64,000 nucleotides of DNA from Lepisosteus oculatus (lineage: Eukaryota; Chordata; Actinopteri; Semionotiformes; Lepisosteidae). Below are positions 1 through 14,735 of the stretch, piece by piece. Position numbers and translations under genes: made by a program. Under the pieces are notes generated by a model. That model was not told the DNA's origin and made no database searches. It saw only the letters and a list, made by a program, of their open reading frames with translations. Location of the stretch: positions 25,039,501 through 25,103,500 of the forward strand of contig NC_090698.1 in the NCBI RefSeq assembly GCF_040954835.1. The letters run 5' to 3'. Position 1 is the first letter of the stretch; each line of letters opens with the position of its first letter.

Positions 1-3000
1 TTAGTCATTACAGCAGGAAGGACCGCATCACGCCACAATTCGTGGGAACTTGAATGCGAGTTTGCGACAACATGGCGACTTACTGGAAACAATTTTGTGC
101 TTCATTTGAAATTCGTAATTTATTTCTATAATGTCAATTAATTTTTTTTACTGAGATTTAATAACTGGTCTGAGAAATTGGGACTGCAATTCCCCTTTAA
201 AGGGAGATGAAAATGGAGCGTCTGCTTTATATCATCTGAGCAGTTTTTTTTCAAATGTGACAACCAAGCCAGACATTTCCTAGTGAAACTGACCACATAC
301 CCACACAACTGTCATCCATGACTCTTAGAAACTCTTGAGCCTCTTGATTCCATTTACTAATGTGCTAGGTGTACAGAACACCAATGTAACATTGTAGCAA
401 CAGTAAAGCAGTATAACAATAGTGAAATACAAACCAGGACACTAGTGGAAGTGTACTTAAGACTGAGAATAGGAACTTTACCCAAATGATAAACAGTTCT
501 TTATGGAAAGTGTTGCAGGAGTATGTAACAAAATTGTTTTTGAAGCTGATATCCTGATATTCTTTCAAGAAAAAAAACTGGATGAGATCTTTGAATCAGT
601 AAACTACTACCAAATTGTTTTGGCCAAATTTCCCATTGGCTTTTACCAATCATAACCGCCTAATAATCCCGATCTATAAACTGGCTTCATCACAGTCATT
701 CCACACAGAAAAGTAAAAAGGAAAAACTTCAGCAGCCTTCCACTGTTGTGTTTCACAGCCAAAACATTTTTCTGTTTGCTTTTCAGCATCTTTCTGTTCA
801 TTTGAAGACTGCATGCTGACACTGCTCCTTACACTAACAGGTACAGTATGGATATAAAATTGTGCATGAAACATATGTACAGTATTTACTATGTACTCAT
901 ACATAACATTTACTGAGTTTGTTTTCATTTATAGTCCTCTTGAATTTAAGACATTTTTTGGCGATTAAAAAAATGTTTTCACACTTCATGATTTGTATTA
1001 TTTGTGTTGCATGTTGTTGTTTTTTTTTCTTAAACACCGATAAAAATACCCACACTGCTAATACTTACCTCATTTATTTTTAACACTCATTTATGTATGT
1101 CTAATCCTGAAAGACCAACACGGAAGAGTATGTCAGTAACATTTTTGGAGCAGCAGGGTGAAGATTAACGTGAGAAAAGGGGCCTCACACATCGCTCACT
1201 CAGTCACACAATCTAGCCACATGTTTTTAGCAGTCTGTAAAATCAAACTGTCGTACTTATAAATATAATTACATGGAGACAGAGTAGGGATAAATAGGGA
1301 TAAGTCTAGCCTTTGGAATTGGAAGACCACAGTATACCTCATGTCTATGCCTACAGTACATCTATTAAGATTCCGGATTCAGTTTAGTGAAGCATAGAGT
1401 TTAGGCTAAGAGTTGACTCCAAAGCTATGTGTTTGTTGTTTCACCTGACCAAAGGGCAAAGTTATAAAAGTCATTCAGATGTAGCCTGGCACATTTGTGT
1501 GGTCTGTTTTTGTGGTGCAGCCACAGAAGTTGCTTCTTCCTTGCAATCCAGTCATGAACAGCGCTTTCTGACAATTAATATCATGAAGAGGCAAGTTTAT
1601 GTCCGAGATCTCCAGCTTTTGCCTTTGGATTTACATCTGTCCCCTTGTTTCACAGTCCATGGCGGCAAGGGACTAACATCTTCTTCCTGGAAGGGTTTCC
1701 ACTATATCAGAACCTTTACATATCTTAATAATAATTAATCTTATTCATTCTTAATAATAGTGTAACTGTACAATAGTTTTACTTGTGGTGGAAAGTGGTA
1801 GATTTAGCTATTTGAAGATTCTTCTATAGCAATACCCCAACTTGAGCTGGTATATACTGTAATCATTAACCTAGAGAATTTGGAGAGCTCATTGACCATA
1901 GTGATGCATACTGCTGCATAATATGTACTATAACAAATGTAGGATTTGGGGAAAAAAATAATAAGTTTTTGGTGCATAATTGAAATGCTAAAGTGTTGAG
2001 TGTATTAGTATTGAACCACAAAAATAAAATTATCCAAAATAATGCCTGTGTTAACCATACTGGTGGTGACATTGTCCAGACACTCAATTTGTGTTTCATC
2101 CAACCACATCATGTGGTACTGCTTGACTTGGGAGATTTTGTTTGGCAAATAGTTATCTATTCTTTTTATTTTCCCATGGAACTCTGCTAGAGATTCCAAA
2201 TTCATTAGGTCAGCCCTGAATGGTAGACTTGGAGATATCATATACCAGTGATGCCAGAGTTTTCCGAAGATTCCCAATAGAAGCCCTTGAGTATAAGTTA
2301 GCCTCCAAAACCTATTTTCTAACCGCACATTTGGGTGAAACATTTCTACATCTTCTGCCTGGCGTAGCAACCAACCCACCCTTGAATATCTTAATGACGG
2401 ACACTAAAGTCAAAATTGGAGTGTCTTGTGGATTTGTTTCTATTACTTAAATCATCTTTATTTTAGCTCTTCTCTAAATAGAACATTTTTCTACTTTCCC
2501 CATAATAATGTGGTTCTGAATATTTTGCATCTGTGTTCAGCCTTCTTTAATACTTTTTGGAAACCCGTGGATATTCTTAGGCTTTGTGAAACTATTAGGT
2601 GACTAAAAGGAATTAGATGATGACATTTACAGTATTTATTCTCAACATATTTAAAATTAAAATTTATAAATTAAAGTTATTTAAAATTATGAGTAATTAA
2701 TAAAATTATTTTATTTAAAAAGCCTTTTTTTGCATTATTGTATTTATGCACTCAGTACACATTCTCTCAGATTTTGTATCACATTCTTATTCACAAATGT
2801 GAAACATTCCAATGTACACCTACTGTAAATCAGCTTTATAGTTCATCCAGTTTATGAGTAAATTTGAAGGCCATTTAATTTCTACAAAAATAGCCACACC
2901 TCATACATCCACACAATGATCACATAACCAGAATGGAAGTACACTTAATTGAATCTCTGGGTGTGAGTCCTTTCATATCCTTTGTCACAGTAAGCAATTG

Positions 3001-6000
3001 CAAAAGCCTCTTCTAACAGCTCAGCACTGTTATTCCAGTTCTTTTGAATGAAAAGCCTTTTCTCTTAGGAACAATTGTTAAACTCTAATCATGGGGGATA
3101 TGTATGATAAACCTATTAAGGATGATATTATTCTTCTGAATTAACTTTGATGCAACAGCTAAATTAGGCTGGCAAGAAGTTGGAATTTCCCCTAAGCAGT
3201 GAAAGGATTTTCAAACTAAGGGGCTGGCCTATTTGTTTTATTCCCATGAAAAAAATCTTTCTGATGCAAAATGCCACCTCAGGCAAAAACATTAACCCAT
3301 TTTACACCACTGCTCTAGACTGTGGTGGATGGACACTTTCATGTCCAGAACAACAGGATTCTCTCACCCTCCTGACACAGGAAATGTGGTCTCAGCAGGC
3401 AGGGCAATAAAAAGAGGAATTGTGCAGTTAACAGCTAACATCTTCAGGAGCAATCAAAAAATCTTTCTCACAGACAGGTTTCCCGAGATAGGTTTTAGTC
3501 ACTTTTTCTCTTTCAATAACATCACTGAGTATAGTTTGTCCATGAAGTGATTATTTCTGTATTGACAAGTTTTACTGTGATCAAATATCCACTGTTGGAT
3601 AAAAAATCAATACAAGTACAGAAAAATGTTTGTCTGTTGTTTTATTTATTAACTGAATGTATCCTAACTTTTCATTTTACTGGAACAAAAGTGCTATGCC
3701 CCAAAATAAATAATTGTCTTACTGAGAACAGAGGCAACTCATTTAGTCCAATTCAATGCAATGAATTGATTTTTTTTAAATCTGCATTTATATGTACTTT
3801 GTCACTAGTAAGTACCAGAGTTCACAGGCAAGAAAAACGAGAGTTCTTTCAACCTTACATGGCAACCAAGCAGTGGGAAGACATAGCAACCTGCCTATTC
3901 TGTACAAATAGAAAAACAGGGTCATGATGAATTGCTGGTTCAGATAAAGAGGTGAACTACTTTGTTCCTAGGCTGCACTTCTAAGCATGATCTGTCCTTA
4001 GAATCCCCATCCTTAAAACAATTAATTCAATATTGCATATTATTTTGTTAAAGTAGACAGCAGATCAACCACACCTGGTTACTTGCATAAAGTAATTTGC
4101 ACCCAAATGATAAATTCCACTATCTTGTGGAATTTATCATTATACTTGCACTGTGTCTTGCTATGTACAGAGAGCTGTTTCAAGTATTTTCAAAAGATAT
4201 TACTCGGGGCACTCTGTCGTTAGAATGGACCCCGTGACGCATTTTGTATAATAAAAGCCTCTTGAGAACACAGCCAGGTAGTGTACAGATTTACAGGTTT
4301 CTTCAGAATAATCCCTTTGAATTAACTTTAAGATAATTCTGAGACCTCTAATAATTACCGTATCAGAAGGTCAAATAGATAGTTCTCAAAAAGATACAAG
4401 ATACCTCTTAACTGATTTATGTGACAGGAGGAGTGGGAAGAATGCCTTATCTTCTTTTAACATCAATTTGAATGGGATAAAAAGGCAACCACCAGCTGTC
4501 AGACTAGTGTGATCTCCCTTCTTTAACATGCTGATCCCTCTTTCTGAGACAGACAATGAAGTCAAACCTTGCTGTACAATTACCATTTAAATTACCGGTG
4601 TCACTCTGCAAAGAAATGATCAGTTGCACATTACAGGTAGGTCTTCCTCGTGCTCATTTCTAATTAAGTAGGCTTCAAATTCTTACAGAGCTACTCAGAG
4701 CCTGGTCAATTTAAAGCAGATAACATCCCAGTCTGCCAAATGAAAAGCATGACTCTGTCTGCTTTAAAGTTCACTGGTTGGCCCTAGCATTTGATAAATG
4801 GTTGTGTTCTAGAGTAAATATAATTTATAAAATTCAGAAACCATATTGTTTACTCACATCTGTTATTGATGCCCCTAAAAATTAAAACATTGTAAAAATG
4901 CACCTGATTAGGATTCTTGCCATTTCAGTCTGCACATTATTATTTAAGGTATTTTTACAGGTTGGTGTGTCTTATGTTTTTTTCAAAGATCCAGTGAAAA
5001 CATACTGTTTTATAGTTTAAGGAACTGCCTTAAGGAGTGAAAATTAAGAGTTCAACTCAATATATAGTAAATGGATCTCAGTGGCTTGTCATAAAAATCT
5101 AGTCTTTTTTTTAAAATTTGGTCTTGAAAGTTAATGATTTTCTCATTCTTTGTGTATATTCAATTTTCCCTTTAGTTTAAGTTTCCTTTTCTCTTTTTTT
5201 CTAAAAATAAGTTTTGCTTATGACCTCTGTAATGTTTGAATATTTGGAAAAATCCAAGAATGAAAAGCTAAGAATTAGTCACCTACATAATTTGATTTAC
5301 AAAAGTTATTGTGTGAGGTATTTCTGACTTTTCAAGCAGTTTTCACAATATTATTGAGACGGTTGGGAAGTGTTATTCACTGCAAATGAATATTCCAGGT
5401 AAGCCTCCTTATTCAGAAAACAGGAGGCCTGGAATTGTTATCAAACCATCAGTAACGTTTAGAAGTATTCAGCCTTCTTGTTTTGTTCAACACAAAATCA
5501 AGTATGGTAGAGGACAAAATATAAATAATAAGACTGTAACCAAACAAAATTAATTTAAACAGAAATCTATTTTCCATTTTCCTTGTTTGCATTCACAAGC
5601 ATTCTATAAAGCATGACGGTTCTTTTTTCAAATTATTTCATCTTCATTTTTATGTATTATTAGTTTTGAGGTTTTGTACTGAATAATGTTCAGAGGAATC
5701 TCACACAACTCTTTGGATTTTATTTAACAGCATGCTTATTCTGCCTTTTCCACCCTTCATCAGTCTTCAGGAAATATATTGACAAAAATTCATCAAAGTC
5801 TCTAGTGCCTTACAAGAGCCGTAAACGTGTTGTCAGAACAGTTTGGGAAGCTAAACTGTGTTTTAAGCTCCAATTAAAATATTGATAATTGCAGCTAGTA
5901 AGTTCCACAGAAATCGTGCAGGTAGCAAAGAAATCTGCATTGGGAAATACTGCTTGACACAAGGATCAAACTTTATTGACTTCAAGCAGTGACCTACATT

Positions 6001-7517
6001 GAAATCATTCATAAAGTAATTACAGTTGGCACAAAAGGAATTACAGGAGATTAAGCATCAATCCGATGATTTAACAGGAATGAAAATGGGTGCTCTGCCA
6101 TTTACAATCCTACCGTAGCTCAGCACAGTCTACTACAGTTTGAGCAACTTTAAAAAATGTTTCCAATTTTACTGTGCATTCTTAATAATACCTACTGTAT
6201 ACACATTAACAATAATGTGGTGAGCAATCACGAATGTATACTTCATACAGATGAGTTTAAAAAAAACATTAAAAAGTAAGGCATGCATTATACACTCTAC
6301 TAAACAAACTGTACGAATCTTGGTAAATGGCAATTTCTTTGTGGTTTGCATGCATTTCTGTACCAGTAGAACAAAAAAGGCATTGCCAGATTTATATTGC
6401 ATTGATTTCATGAGGAGCAACAACAGGACAAATTTTATCAAAAGATAGAAATAGTATTTGCAAGAAACTTTCAAGGGAAATTAATGATATACTGTATGTG
6501 GAATGAAGAAAACAGTAATTCCTGAAATATGCAAAGAGAAACACAGACTAAACAGCTGCTTCTATCTTAAACAGGATGTAAATTAGACGATGAGTCTTGA
6601 ACTTGCTGACACTAAAGCAGCTGGGATTAAGACAGCAAAAGTTACTGTCCATAGCCAGTTTGTTTCCTTATTACAAAAAAAAATAAACTATCATCTCGTA
6701 GAACATGAACAAAGGGGACCACTGAATTTACAGCTGGATGAATGGGAAGAGACTAATTCAGAGCAGCATGTGTATGTCTTCAGAACATACGAACATTTAC
6801 AGATGTTGTAGTTGCAAATGCTCAGAAGTATCGAATTGCTATCTCATTGGTGAGTCATAATACTGAAAAAAGCATAAATTATTTTAGCCTTCATTGCAGT
6901 ATGTGTTTATCTTTCTCTTTGCCTTTCTAATATCTTTTTTACCCGTTCAATCTAATCACTGCAGTGAAAGTTTTCAGCTAATAAAGTTAAATAAAGCTCC
7001 TATTCTAAAACTATGGATAAAATGGGAAATGCAGAAGAAACTTAACTACATTTTCTTCATATTTGAGAGTACGGAATTTCAAGTGGGACCACTCCAGGTG
7101 ACACAGTAACATACTGTATCCCGATTCTTTCCCAATGCTAGCTTTCTGCAGCACGTCTTTTATAGCTTATTATTAAAGCACTTTCTCTTGAAGTTTTCTA
7201 AAGGAATAAATGCCCAAACCTCTTTCTTGTGAAAACTGATTTAGGAATAATAACACAAACATACAAATGGCAACAAATGAGAGAAAGCTGTCTGGTACGA
7301 TTTTCCTTATAAGTAAAGCTGCCATTAAATCTCACTATGACATCCAATTCAACATTTGAAAGATACACAAAATTATTTAATTCCCCAAATCTAAGCTTTG
7401 AACGAGAAGGGAACAGTTTGGGGGCATAACACATTGCTACACACTACAACTGTTTCAAGAGAGGGGACTAAAGAACAGTGTGGTTGAAAGATACTTTTGT
7501 TAAAAAATGTACATGTA
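1..7517. other. intergenic, no gene seen
   Basis: AT-rich DNA. Only short chance reading frames. A very AT-rich patch lies at about 2640-2730. Apart from the hairpin at 4106 I see nothing that can be named. Confidence 0.6.
4106..4141. repeat. 15-bp perfect hairpin
   Basis: AATGATAAATTCCAC (4106-4120), loop tatctt, then the exact reverse complement (4127-4141). No surrounding element was recognised. Confidence 0.9.
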
Positions 7518-7805
7518 AAGATGGTGGCATAATGGTTGAACGCTCAGCACCAATGCCTGGGTCCTGGGTTTGATTCCAGCCTGCAGATTCCTTCTGAGTG
7601 AATTTTGGCGTTCTCTCCCATGTTGCTTCTCCCCTACAGTCACATGCTGCCCTCGTTAACTTTATGGCTTTAAATTGCTCCCCTCAACATGCATGAATGT
7701 ATAGGTGTGTACTGTATATGCCAGGCAGCAGTCTGGCATCCTGTCCAGGATGTAGCCCTGCCCTGTGCCATGTTTCTGCCAGGGTAGCATTCAGCTCCCT
7801 GGAAC
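7518..7805 (+). mobile_element. tRNA-headed SINE, family A, copy 1
   Basis: Head with a B-box-like element (ggtttgattcc), a body with the ggcatcctgtccaggatgtagccctgcc block, and an end near cagctccctgg. Same family as the copies near 14395, 41765, 43555 and 49212. Confidence 0.65.
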
Positions 7806-7984
7806 CTTCTGTAAATAAACAAGTTGCTGAAAATGGATTATGTACACTTCTGCGTAAAAAGTGTTTATACATATTTGACACGAACAGGAGTTACACTGTA
7901 TGTAATGAGCTTCAACAATATACTCAATATGTCTGCTAATGTTCATTTTAATTGATTAATCTGTTATCTGATTAAAAGATCTTT

Positions 7985-8275
7985 GCTTGCAAGAGATGGC
8001 TCTGTGGCTAAGGATCTGTGCCTGTGGCTAGAAGGTTGCCGTTTTGAATCCCGTGGCCGGAAGAGGAATCCTACTCCTTTGGGCCCCTGAGCAAGGCCCT
8101 TAATCCCAACTGCAACAGGGGCGCCATATAAATGGCTGACCCTGCGTTCTGACCCCAAGCTTCTCTCTCCCTATCTGTGTGCCTGTGTGTCTTGTGGAGA
8201 GCAAGCTGGGGTATGCGAAAAAATACAAATTCCTAATGCAAGAAATTGTATATGGCTAACAAAATCTCTTAGAGA
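7985..8275 (+). mobile_element. tRNA-derived SINE, family B
   Basis: tRNA-like head (ggctctgtggctaaggatctg, B box gttttgaatccc), then the conserved cccctgagcaaggcccttaatccc block, aatggctgaccctgcgttctgacccc, and a gggtatgcgaaaaaa tail. The gagcaaggccctt block recalls V-type fish SINEs. Confidence 0.65.
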
Positions 8276-8403
8276 TTAAACCAATTTTAAGGTAAACAAT
8301 GAAGTATTGCAGTAGCTCATCTGTCACATTTACCAATCAGATCTAATTGCCTCATTGTCAGGTGTTCCTATTCATTAACATAATTAGATCCCCTCTACAC
8401 ATC

Positions 8404-9074
8404 TGTTACATCCCAGTATGTGTTCTGTGTGTGTTTTTTCTGTTATGTCCACACTGCTGACCCTTGATTGTTCTCCCTTCCCCATTGGCCAACCATTACA
8501 CCACACTTTCCGTATGATGTCATCATCAATTAGCTCTCAGCCAATCAGAACACATTTTATTCACTATATAACATGGAGGTTTTCAGCAAGGAGAGGCCTT
8601 TTGTTTGACTTTGGGCCCGTTTGGTTTTGGTTATTGCTTCTGGTTATTGCTTCGGCTTTATTTGTTGTTTGTTTGTTAGTTTCTTTGTACTTTCGTTTGT
8701 TTGTATGTTCATCCTTGTTTTGTCATTACCTTGACCCAGTGTTACATGTTCAACTTTTGTGTTCTTTTGTACCCTGCTCCTGTTGATTACTCTTGTTTTC
8801 CCTTATTTGTATTCCTGGTTCACTTGTGTTTTTGTGTGAACTTTTGTATATAAGGTTAGTTTAGGTTGTTGGATACACTTTACACACTTAGTTGATTTTG
8901 TATTAGTACAAAATTAGTACAGCTCCATTTTGTTTGTTATTTTCTTTTCTTTGGCACCACTCTAGTTCCTTACCCTTATCACGCTTCCTAGTCCCTCACC
9001 AAAACCCACCTGCTTCCAAAAGAATTATTCTAAATGTTACACCCCTTTACCCCTAGACACTTAGGGTCGTAACA
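8404..9074 (+). mobile_element. solo LTR (671 bp) with 5-bp target duplication
   Basis: It begins TGTTAC and ends GTAACA, a 6-bp perfect inverted terminus. ACATC at 8399-8403 is repeated at 9075-9079. A TATA-like box (ctatataa) lies near 8563. No PBS, polypurine tract or protein-coding remnant flanks it, so it is a solo LTR left by recombination. Element class (Ty3/gypsy or ERV) is undetermined. The strand is inferred from the TATA box. Confidence 0.8.
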
Positions 9075-12000
9075 ACATCCATAAAGCTAATTGAATATAT
9101 AGTTTGTACTACAGAATACAGATGTATCATGGTTAATTGAGTTAGAACTTCATAAACCTTAATTCATGTAATGTGAAGAAAAACTCACAATTACCTCAGA
9201 TCTGTGTCTTCCTGCAAACTACTATTTTTTAGATTCAGATTAAGATAGATATACAATTAAGTGTGTGGTACATAAAAGTGAATATTCACTGCGTGTCTAC
9301 TGTGTATAGGGCTGTTCTTAACAATGGTGACAAACTTAATGTGTGGACTTCTCATAAATAAAGGCTTCTGTTAACTTTGAGCATTAACCCCATGGCTGCT
9401 TTTGCCCTGAGGAAGCTCTTTCATAATTTGTCTCTCATAACTGAAGCGGTCATATCCTCTCCACATGTTATATAGGAATTTCAGTGTGCACATCTGGCAG
9501 CGATCTCAGCAAAATAATTTTAGGTTTCAATTCCATTCAAAGCCATTGCCTACTCTCTTTTAATTGTTGTCTAACTATGTTGGAATTTATTCTGATTTTT
9601 TAAAGTTTTCAAAAAATTCAGGCTTTGGACACAAGCATGAATGTAAAAGACAGCTGGCATGAGAATCAATCCTTACAACTCGTTTGGCTGTTTTAAAGAA
9701 GAAAGACATATTTTATCCTTACTATTATGTCCTTTAGCATACTGAGTGAATGATGTGTAGTTAGAAAGTGATCTGAAGGTGATTTACTTTCATACCTAAA
9801 AATTCACTGCTATTGAATGGAGTATGAAACGTAATTTGTTGGGTTCACATAAATTATTGAACCTTCTCAGGGTTTTATAGAGAATACAATAGTAAATGCA
9901 TAATAAGTCTATGAGAGTCCCATGTTAACTCCATTGTGTTAGTACTAAAGTGAGGTGCAGTTTTTATTACAAGAACAAGGCACAGGGCACCCATTACAAG
10001 ACCTTACCAGTAGAGAGTCTTTAAAATCTGTTCCTTTGAAACCTGCACAATCTCTTTCCTGTGGGATAATTTTGCTCAAGTAAAGGATCAATTACTTCTA
10101 ACTGACAGCTAAAGCGTGGGGCTGCAATCATGTTGGCAGGCTGTCATCTGGGTGTAATTGTTTTTTGTGGTGAGCCCCAAGTTCATTTACTGGAGTCCCT
10201 GCTGAGATAAGGAAGTGACTTCCTGTTCACATGTGGAGAAAACATGGCCCTCAACCTCAGAATGCAAGCTGCTGGATGTGGGCTTGTTTGCTTTAATTAG
10301 CTCTGAGACACTGGAGTCAAAATAGGAAACTCCAGTCCCACGTTCCTTTTCTTCTTCACACTTGTGAGTCATCATAGGTGATTTAAAGGATTTACCAAAT
10401 AGCTTCATATACAGTAATTTAGTCTCAGTGTGCTTTATCAGAATGGTAGTATATCCAAAGTTTGACATCTTTCTTATACAACATGCAACATGTTCAGTTC
10501 TATTGGCCTCATAATATTCAGAATTGTACCCACAAAAATTCAAGTGATGGAGCCTACTACATTAGCTAATTTATATGTAGGAGAACAATATCAGAATCAC
10601 AAAAGAGTAGGTAGCTTAGCACTTTGATCACAAAACTGCAGACAAACTCTCCAAATTCTTTTTTATCATTTTATATAGATATAGAGATAAAAAAAAACAT
10701 CATGTAGGATGTTATAATTTTCAAAATGGTTGAAAAAAACTTCAAAAGACATTTGTAATAGAAGTTTGAAAATGCCAGGTTTGCATCCAATAAGTGGTGC
10801 AAATTTGTGATAGGTGAACCCAAACAGCATTTGCAGTTTAGAAAGCTCCGTGTTGTAACTTTTTTACTCAGATTAGTTTTATTCTTTTCACAAGGTCACT
10901 GCATTGTTGTAATTAATGAATAAGATACAATTATTCAATGCAGTACAATATCATTAGATGTGATAATTATAGCAACACTGGAGTAATGAATGAAATAGAT
11001 GTTATGAAAAAAATAACCCTTATAATAGTATAGATGCAGAGGGACTGAAGCCTTACAGTTTTATTCCTGCATTTATTTCAAACAATAAAAAGTAACGTTT
11101 AATATACAAAAAGGTTAATCGTTAAAGGTAAGTTTTAAAAAGTTTATGTTAACTATTTAGACTTAGACTTATTATCTACTACAAAACAGAATTCTATTTA
11201 GTTCAAGTAGGTAGCTGCGTCAGCATGCAAAGGCTTGACACCCAAAGAAGACTCCACAACCAAAACGTGTTTCTTTTCTTCTCTTTTCAGCATGGAATTA
11301 ACCTTTAATTCTTCCTTTGCAGAATTCTAGTTATTTATATTACAGGATTAACTGAAATACTGATATTATTTTTAGGGTTTACCTGTCTTAATTTATTATA
11401 ATAGTTTTACTCATACTGAAGGACTCCTGAGTAATTTGTCAAAAGAAAGCTATTGTAAAGAGAGAAGAGTAAGCTTTTAACAAAGTATCTCTGTTTCCAT
11501 TGCTTCCAGACACTTAGAAAGTCAAGAGCATCATTTATTGTTGTTGAGATATAATTGAATGTGACAAGAAGAAGCTGGATACAATAGAATATAATTCCTG
11601 GTCTTTACACTCATGGAATAAGCCAGTTAGTTTTAAACATTTAAAACAGTCCTAATTTCTTGTCCAGTTGCTAAAAACTCAGGGATAAATACAGGAGCCA
11701 GAACAGAGTTGATCTGTTGGAACATAGTGACTGGCCTTGTATGAGGGAAGTTTGAATTTGCATAGGAACCACATGCTTTCAATGCCATTTCCTGTTCTAT
11801 GCTGCAGATTCTGCTGACTCTTCTGTCACAAACATTAAAAGCTCAGTAAACAAACCCACAGTAGGTCTAAAATCATTTATCAAAACACTGCATTTCTTGA
11901 GGTTCTTCACTAAATTGAACAACGGTAAATGATACTGAACAGCCTGGCTTTGTTGAGATAACAAAATAAATCTGTGGACAAGATGCCTACAGCATAACAT

Positions 12001-14394
12001 TTTTTTTGAAGAAGGAATTACAGGAACATTCTGGCTCCCTTCGCATTTTCATTGAAATCAATAGCAAAACCAGAGCAGTAACATTAAAAAAACACATCAT
12101 CATTACTTCTTCAGACTTTCTGCCAATGTCAAAGAATCAGGAGCAATAAATTGGGAAAGTGGGAATAGTAAAGATAGCAGCCAGGCGGGTTATGAGCGAC
12201 ATAAAATCAATTGATTCATCACAGCAATTCTATCCCCCAACAGCAGAAATATCCTATATTGTGGCAATCAGTGATTGTTTCCCAAAAGCCCTGCAATTAT
12301 TGTGGAGAATAATATTTAGAGAAAATAATGCTGATGCAAAGATGGCAGGTTTCATTGGCATTTGTTAGGACAGCATGACCAACAGTTATTAAATCATCAC
12401 TTTATATTGAACTCAGAGTGCAAGTGGATCTAATTATTTGATAGATACACTTAACATCCTTGGATTTAATCACCGATTTCAATCTGAAATTAAAATAGTT
12501 TAAACCAGGGCAGCAGCTTTGCTAAGTGCAAACATTCCTTTCAAATATAACTAGTAAATTATTTCAGTATGTAGCAGATATTGTACAGAATACTATCAAA
12601 ACACTGCGCTGTCATTGCATCTTTTGTGGGTTGGGATTGTTGCATGCATCACACCAGGAACCAAAAGCCCAACGCCAGTATTTAGGATATTTGTAGCCAC
12701 AGATAACCCCTGTTCTATGGGAAAGATCAACACTTCCTTTTAAAAGCCATGGGAAAATCTCTTGCTTTCAATGACATGGGAAAAGGTTCCAGATCTAAAG
12801 GTGACAGGTTCAACATGGAAACTTAACCTCTAACAAAAATAACGTGGTACATTACATTACATTACGTACGATCCGGAAGCTCATGGATCTTAAAATATGG
12901 TCCAATATGGTGACTACTGAGAAAAGCATCTTTTGTTTTGTTTTCCCCCTCTGATTTTTCTTTGTGAACATAAATCAAAATGGGGTTTAAGCCAGTTCAA
13001 TATTGACCCTGAGAATGGAGTTAGTTGACACAGAAATTAATTTTCTGGTATGCATTTGTCAAGCATGTAGAAAGAATATGTTTCTGGGATCTTGTGATTC
13101 CTGGCTGTGTTTCACATGCAGCAGGACACATAGAGTGCAGAAAAGCAATCACAGGAGGAGTCAAGGACTATTTTATGGTAGACAATGTTTCAAGTATCAT
13201 ACTCGGTTTTTAGCATAGCTTTTCCTAAGCTATGCATAGTCCCCCAGTAGATATCCGAGCAGGCCAGCTTTACTGACTCTCTCACTCTCCTCTGCTGCGC
13301 TGTCAGCTCCACCAGTCTGATCTGCTTACAGTCCTCACAGGAGCCAGCTTTACCTTTAAATGGCAACTCTGCCAGGTCTCATCCCCAACTCTACAGCCAA
13401 TTCAGCCTATCATGTCTTCTCAAAATCAAGTCTTGGGAGCATTGTTCACTTGCAAAATGTTTGGACAGCATCACAGATTCAGACTGCCGTACAGGCTGAA
13501 AAAAACAATGTCTTTATCATCCTTTCTAAACAACCTGGAGTCCTTTACCTGCTTTTTGGAGTGTCTGTTTTTGCATTTTCATCTTCTATTTTTTTTATTT
13601 TCTTGTCCACTTTACATGCTCAGACACATATTCTACACTGCCCACCACAGTAAAACTCCTTGCTCTTTCTTCTTATCTTCCTACCTCTTCCTGTTCTGCA
13701 GACATCCAGTGGCAACCACACTTCCTTCCTGCATGTTTGCTTCACAACCCCTACTAATTCTTTGTTCAAAATTCTATATTCTCTGTTTCTGTTCTCCATG
13801 TGCCTCAGTCACTTTACTTCACCACCTCCTGCTTTGCCTCTTATCTCTTCCCCCAGCCCAGCCTTGTTTACACCAGCCTCTCTCTAGCACTCGTTCTCTT
13901 CACCCACCCCCTGTATTTCCTTCACAAGAAACTTGGTTTGCCCCTTAACCAACATGCAATGTTGCTTAGTTTGGGTGTTCTCTCAGTTTTTTTAAGAATT
14001 TAAGTTCTCAGATCACTCGAGTCATTCTGTGTGCCAGGTGACATTAGTTTATAATAACCAACAATTGTAAGATGGCTTCAGGAAGCTTCCCCATTCTACC
14101 CAGACAGTCTGAGAACATGATTTCCACTGTTAGAGACATTCCTCTTTTGACACACTGCAAGCTGCACACAGTGCTCATCGGTGGCTCCTTTCTCAGCTTG
14201 CTATCACTGCTCACCTGACAGAGCCCGTCAGCTTGGAAGAGTAACTGTTTATTAACAAAAGATTAGATTAATCTAGTCAACTAATGCCTGTCCCACTACT
14301 CTGGTACTCAGAAGATTATGACTCGAAGCATGGTAAATGACCCTAGCTTAAACCTGCAACATCTGTAGTATTTTGGATTATTGTTTCAAACCTG
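9075..14394. other. intergenic, no gene seen
   Basis: Contains a (catta)3 run at about 12850, a small inverted repeat around 13214-13240, and a pyrimidine-rich stretch at about 13600-13930 on the plus strand. No coding exon was recognised. Confidence 0.6.
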
Positions 14395-14735
14395 GGCTGG
14401 GATGGTGATGCCGTGGTTTGCACTGGGGCCCCGAGTTCAATTCTTGGGCTACGATCTGAGTGGAGTCTGTATGTTCTCCTTGTATTTGCATGGGTTTCTT
14501 CCGGGTGCTCCAGTTTCCTGCCACAGTCCAAAAACATGTTATTGTTATTAGGCAATGTTAATGTTGGGCAAAATTGACATTGGTGTGAATGAGTGTGTTT
14601 GTGTCCATGTGTATCCTGTGAAGGACTGGCATCCTATCCAGGTTGAATCTTACCTTTCTCCTGTTGCTTGCCAGAATGGGCTCCAGCTCCCTCTGTGATC
14701 CTGTCCTGGATAAAGCAATTAGATAATGGATGTTA
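14395..14735 (+). mobile_element. tRNA-headed SINE, family A, copy 2
   Basis: The best preserved copy: gagttcaattcttgg head, the gtttcttccgggtgctccag block, cacagtcc, gactggcatcctatcc, and a terminal ggataaagcaattaga tail. Confidence 0.75.

Noticed and set aside
2005..2379. 124-codon open frame on the minus strand
   Set aside because: No recognised domain; overlapped by other open frames in the same stretch and lacking any splice or promoter context. A decayed transposon frame cannot be excluded.
13412..13948. 178-codon open frame on the plus strand
   Set aside because: It comes from a pyrimidine-rich stretch (Leu, Ser, Phe, Pro, Cys), which lacks stop codons by composition; no domain.
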